Assembly: GCA_019322385.1 (NCBI GenBank)
Contig: JAHWIS010000108.1
Location: 1 to 5,259, forward strand
DNA: 5,259 nt
Direction of reading: 5' to 3'
Origin: Candidatus Woesearchaeota archaeon
GTDB taxonomy: Archaea > Nanobdellota > Nanobdellia > Woesearchaeales > UBA11576
In this document: piece by piece, positions 4,769 to 5,259 of the stretch
Numbering within the stretch: position 1 is the first letter of the stretch
How the letters are laid out: each line of letters starts with the position of its first letter
Made by a program: the position numbers and the translations under genes
Notes under the pieces: model-generated
Databases searched by the model: none
What the model was told of the DNA's origin: nothing
Seen by the model: only the letters and a program-made list of their open reading frames with translations

Positions 4769-5259
4769 TCATATAAGGAACTTTCCGTTCTTCTGGATGA
4801 TTTTTCCATCTACAATGACTTTGCCGCCTCCACCTTGGGGTCTAAGATCCTTTACAATATCCCAATGCAGAGCAGATTTGTTGGCGTTCTTCTTGTTCTT
4901 GCCAGTGCATTCAGGGAATGAAAGCCCGAGCGCAAGATGTATTGTGCCTCCTATCTTTTCGTCGAACAAAAGATTCTTGGTGTATCTGCTGATGTTGTAG
5001 TTTACGCCTATCCCAAGCTCGCCAAGGTAAGAAGAGCCTGCATCTATGTTGAGCATTGATTTGAGGAATTTCTCATTCTTCTTGGCCTTTGCCTTGACAA
5101 CTTTTCCTTTCTTGAACTCAAGATAGATACCATCAACTTCATTGCCACCGCGTATAGCAGGATAGGAGAACTCTATATGGCCTTCTACAGAATATTTCTC
5201 AGGAGCAGTAAAGACCTCACCATCAGGGATATTGTGATCACCTTTACAAATGCTTGCTA
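4769..5259 (-). CDS. M29 family metallo-aminopeptidase, C-terminal 162 residues (N-terminus outside the window)
   Basis: Reads open from the right edge (first whole codon at 5257) to TGA at 4769-4771; the family has about 360-410 residues, so about 40 percent is visible. M29 enzymes (AmpS, AmpT, PepS) are dimeric dinuclear-metal aminopeptidases that trim N-terminal residues from peptides in the cytoplasm. Visible hallmarks, numbered within this fragment, are IPDGEVFTAPE with ligand E14, LGELGIG with E80 (66 residues later, as between Glu250 and Glu316 of the characterised enzymes), IHLALG with H107, and ALHWDIVKDLR with H131 and D133. The end, GGKVIVDGKIIQKNGKF, is the usual family terminus. 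Position 114 is Phe (TTC at 4916-4918) where the family normally has a Tyr seven residues after the ligand His, a residue implicated in catalysis. The ATG at 5056 is internal and not the start. Family membership is firm; activity is slightly uncertain. Confidence 0.92.
   Translation of the reverse strand, partial: ASICKGDHNIPDGEVFTAPEKYSVEGHIEFSYPAIRGGNEVDGIYLEFKKGKVVKAKAKKNEKFLKSMLNIDAGSSYLGELGIGVNYNISRYTKNLLFDEKIGGTIHLALGLSFPECTGKNKKNANKSALHWDIVKDLRPQGGGGKVIVDGKIIQKNGKFLI

Noticed and set aside
4797..5000. Plus-strand open frame opposite the M29 gene
   Set aside because: It is an antisense shadow with no start signal and no similarity to a known domain.
4769..5056. M29 fragment as a complete 95-residue gene starting at the ATG at 5056
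   Set aside because: The same frame continues upstream without a stop to the window edge and encodes conserved M29 sequence there, including the first metal-ligand Glu, so 5056 is an internal Met.
1..5259. CRISPR array, mobile element, intein or defence system
   Set aside because: No regularly spaced repeats, transposase or integrase motifs, terminal inverted repeats or intein insertion were seen; the genes are ordinary core-metabolism families.

Overview
The window is chromosomal DNA from an archaeon. It carries an archaeal/eukaryotic-type clamp-loader small subunit (RFC), an archaeal/eukaryotic-type tyrosyl-tRNA synthetase and a free-standing archaeal PRC-barrel protein. AT-rich TATA elements (TTTATATT, TTATAAAT, TTTAAATA) sit about 28 bases before start codons that have no Shine-Dalgarno sequence. 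Very short intergenic gaps and constant strand switching suggest a compact genome, possibly a DPANN lineage such as Woesearchaeota. That placement is a guess from general appearance; no marker here fixes the phylum.

Layout. Bases 1-822 (minus) hold the first 274 residues of RFC small subunit, whose C-terminus lies outside the window. Bases 894-1157 (minus) encode an 87-residue PRC-barrel protein with the only convincing Shine-Dalgarno site in the window. About 180 bases of divergent control region (1158-1337) separate it from tyrosyl-tRNA synthetase on the plus strand (to 2414). Nine bases later ends a convergent M16B zinc peptidase (2424-3626, minus). This is divergent from an M24B Xaa-Pro peptidase (3675-4748, plus) across only 48 bases. 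The M24 gene converges, 20 bases apart, on the C-terminal part of an M29 aminopeptidase (4769 to the right edge, minus). No stretch over 300 bases lacks a gene, and no tRNA, rRNA, CRISPR array, insertion sequence or phage gene was seen.

Function. The left part is information processing (replication clamp loading, tRNA charging) plus a small PRC-barrel protein of uncertain role. The right part has three unrelated metallopeptidases in under 2.9 kb, which together could degrade peptides to amino acids in the cytoplasm. Apart from RFC and PRC-barrel, every gene appears to be its own transcription unit. The most interesting observations are the interleaved core promoters of the two divergent peptidase genes, the constant TATA-to-ATG distance that implies leaderless mRNAs and moves the synthetase start to 1338, a Phe where the M29 family normally has an active-site Tyr, and the resemblance of the synthetase to the plant/protist cytosolic type. 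I found no clear new multi-gene system; the genes themselves belong to known families.
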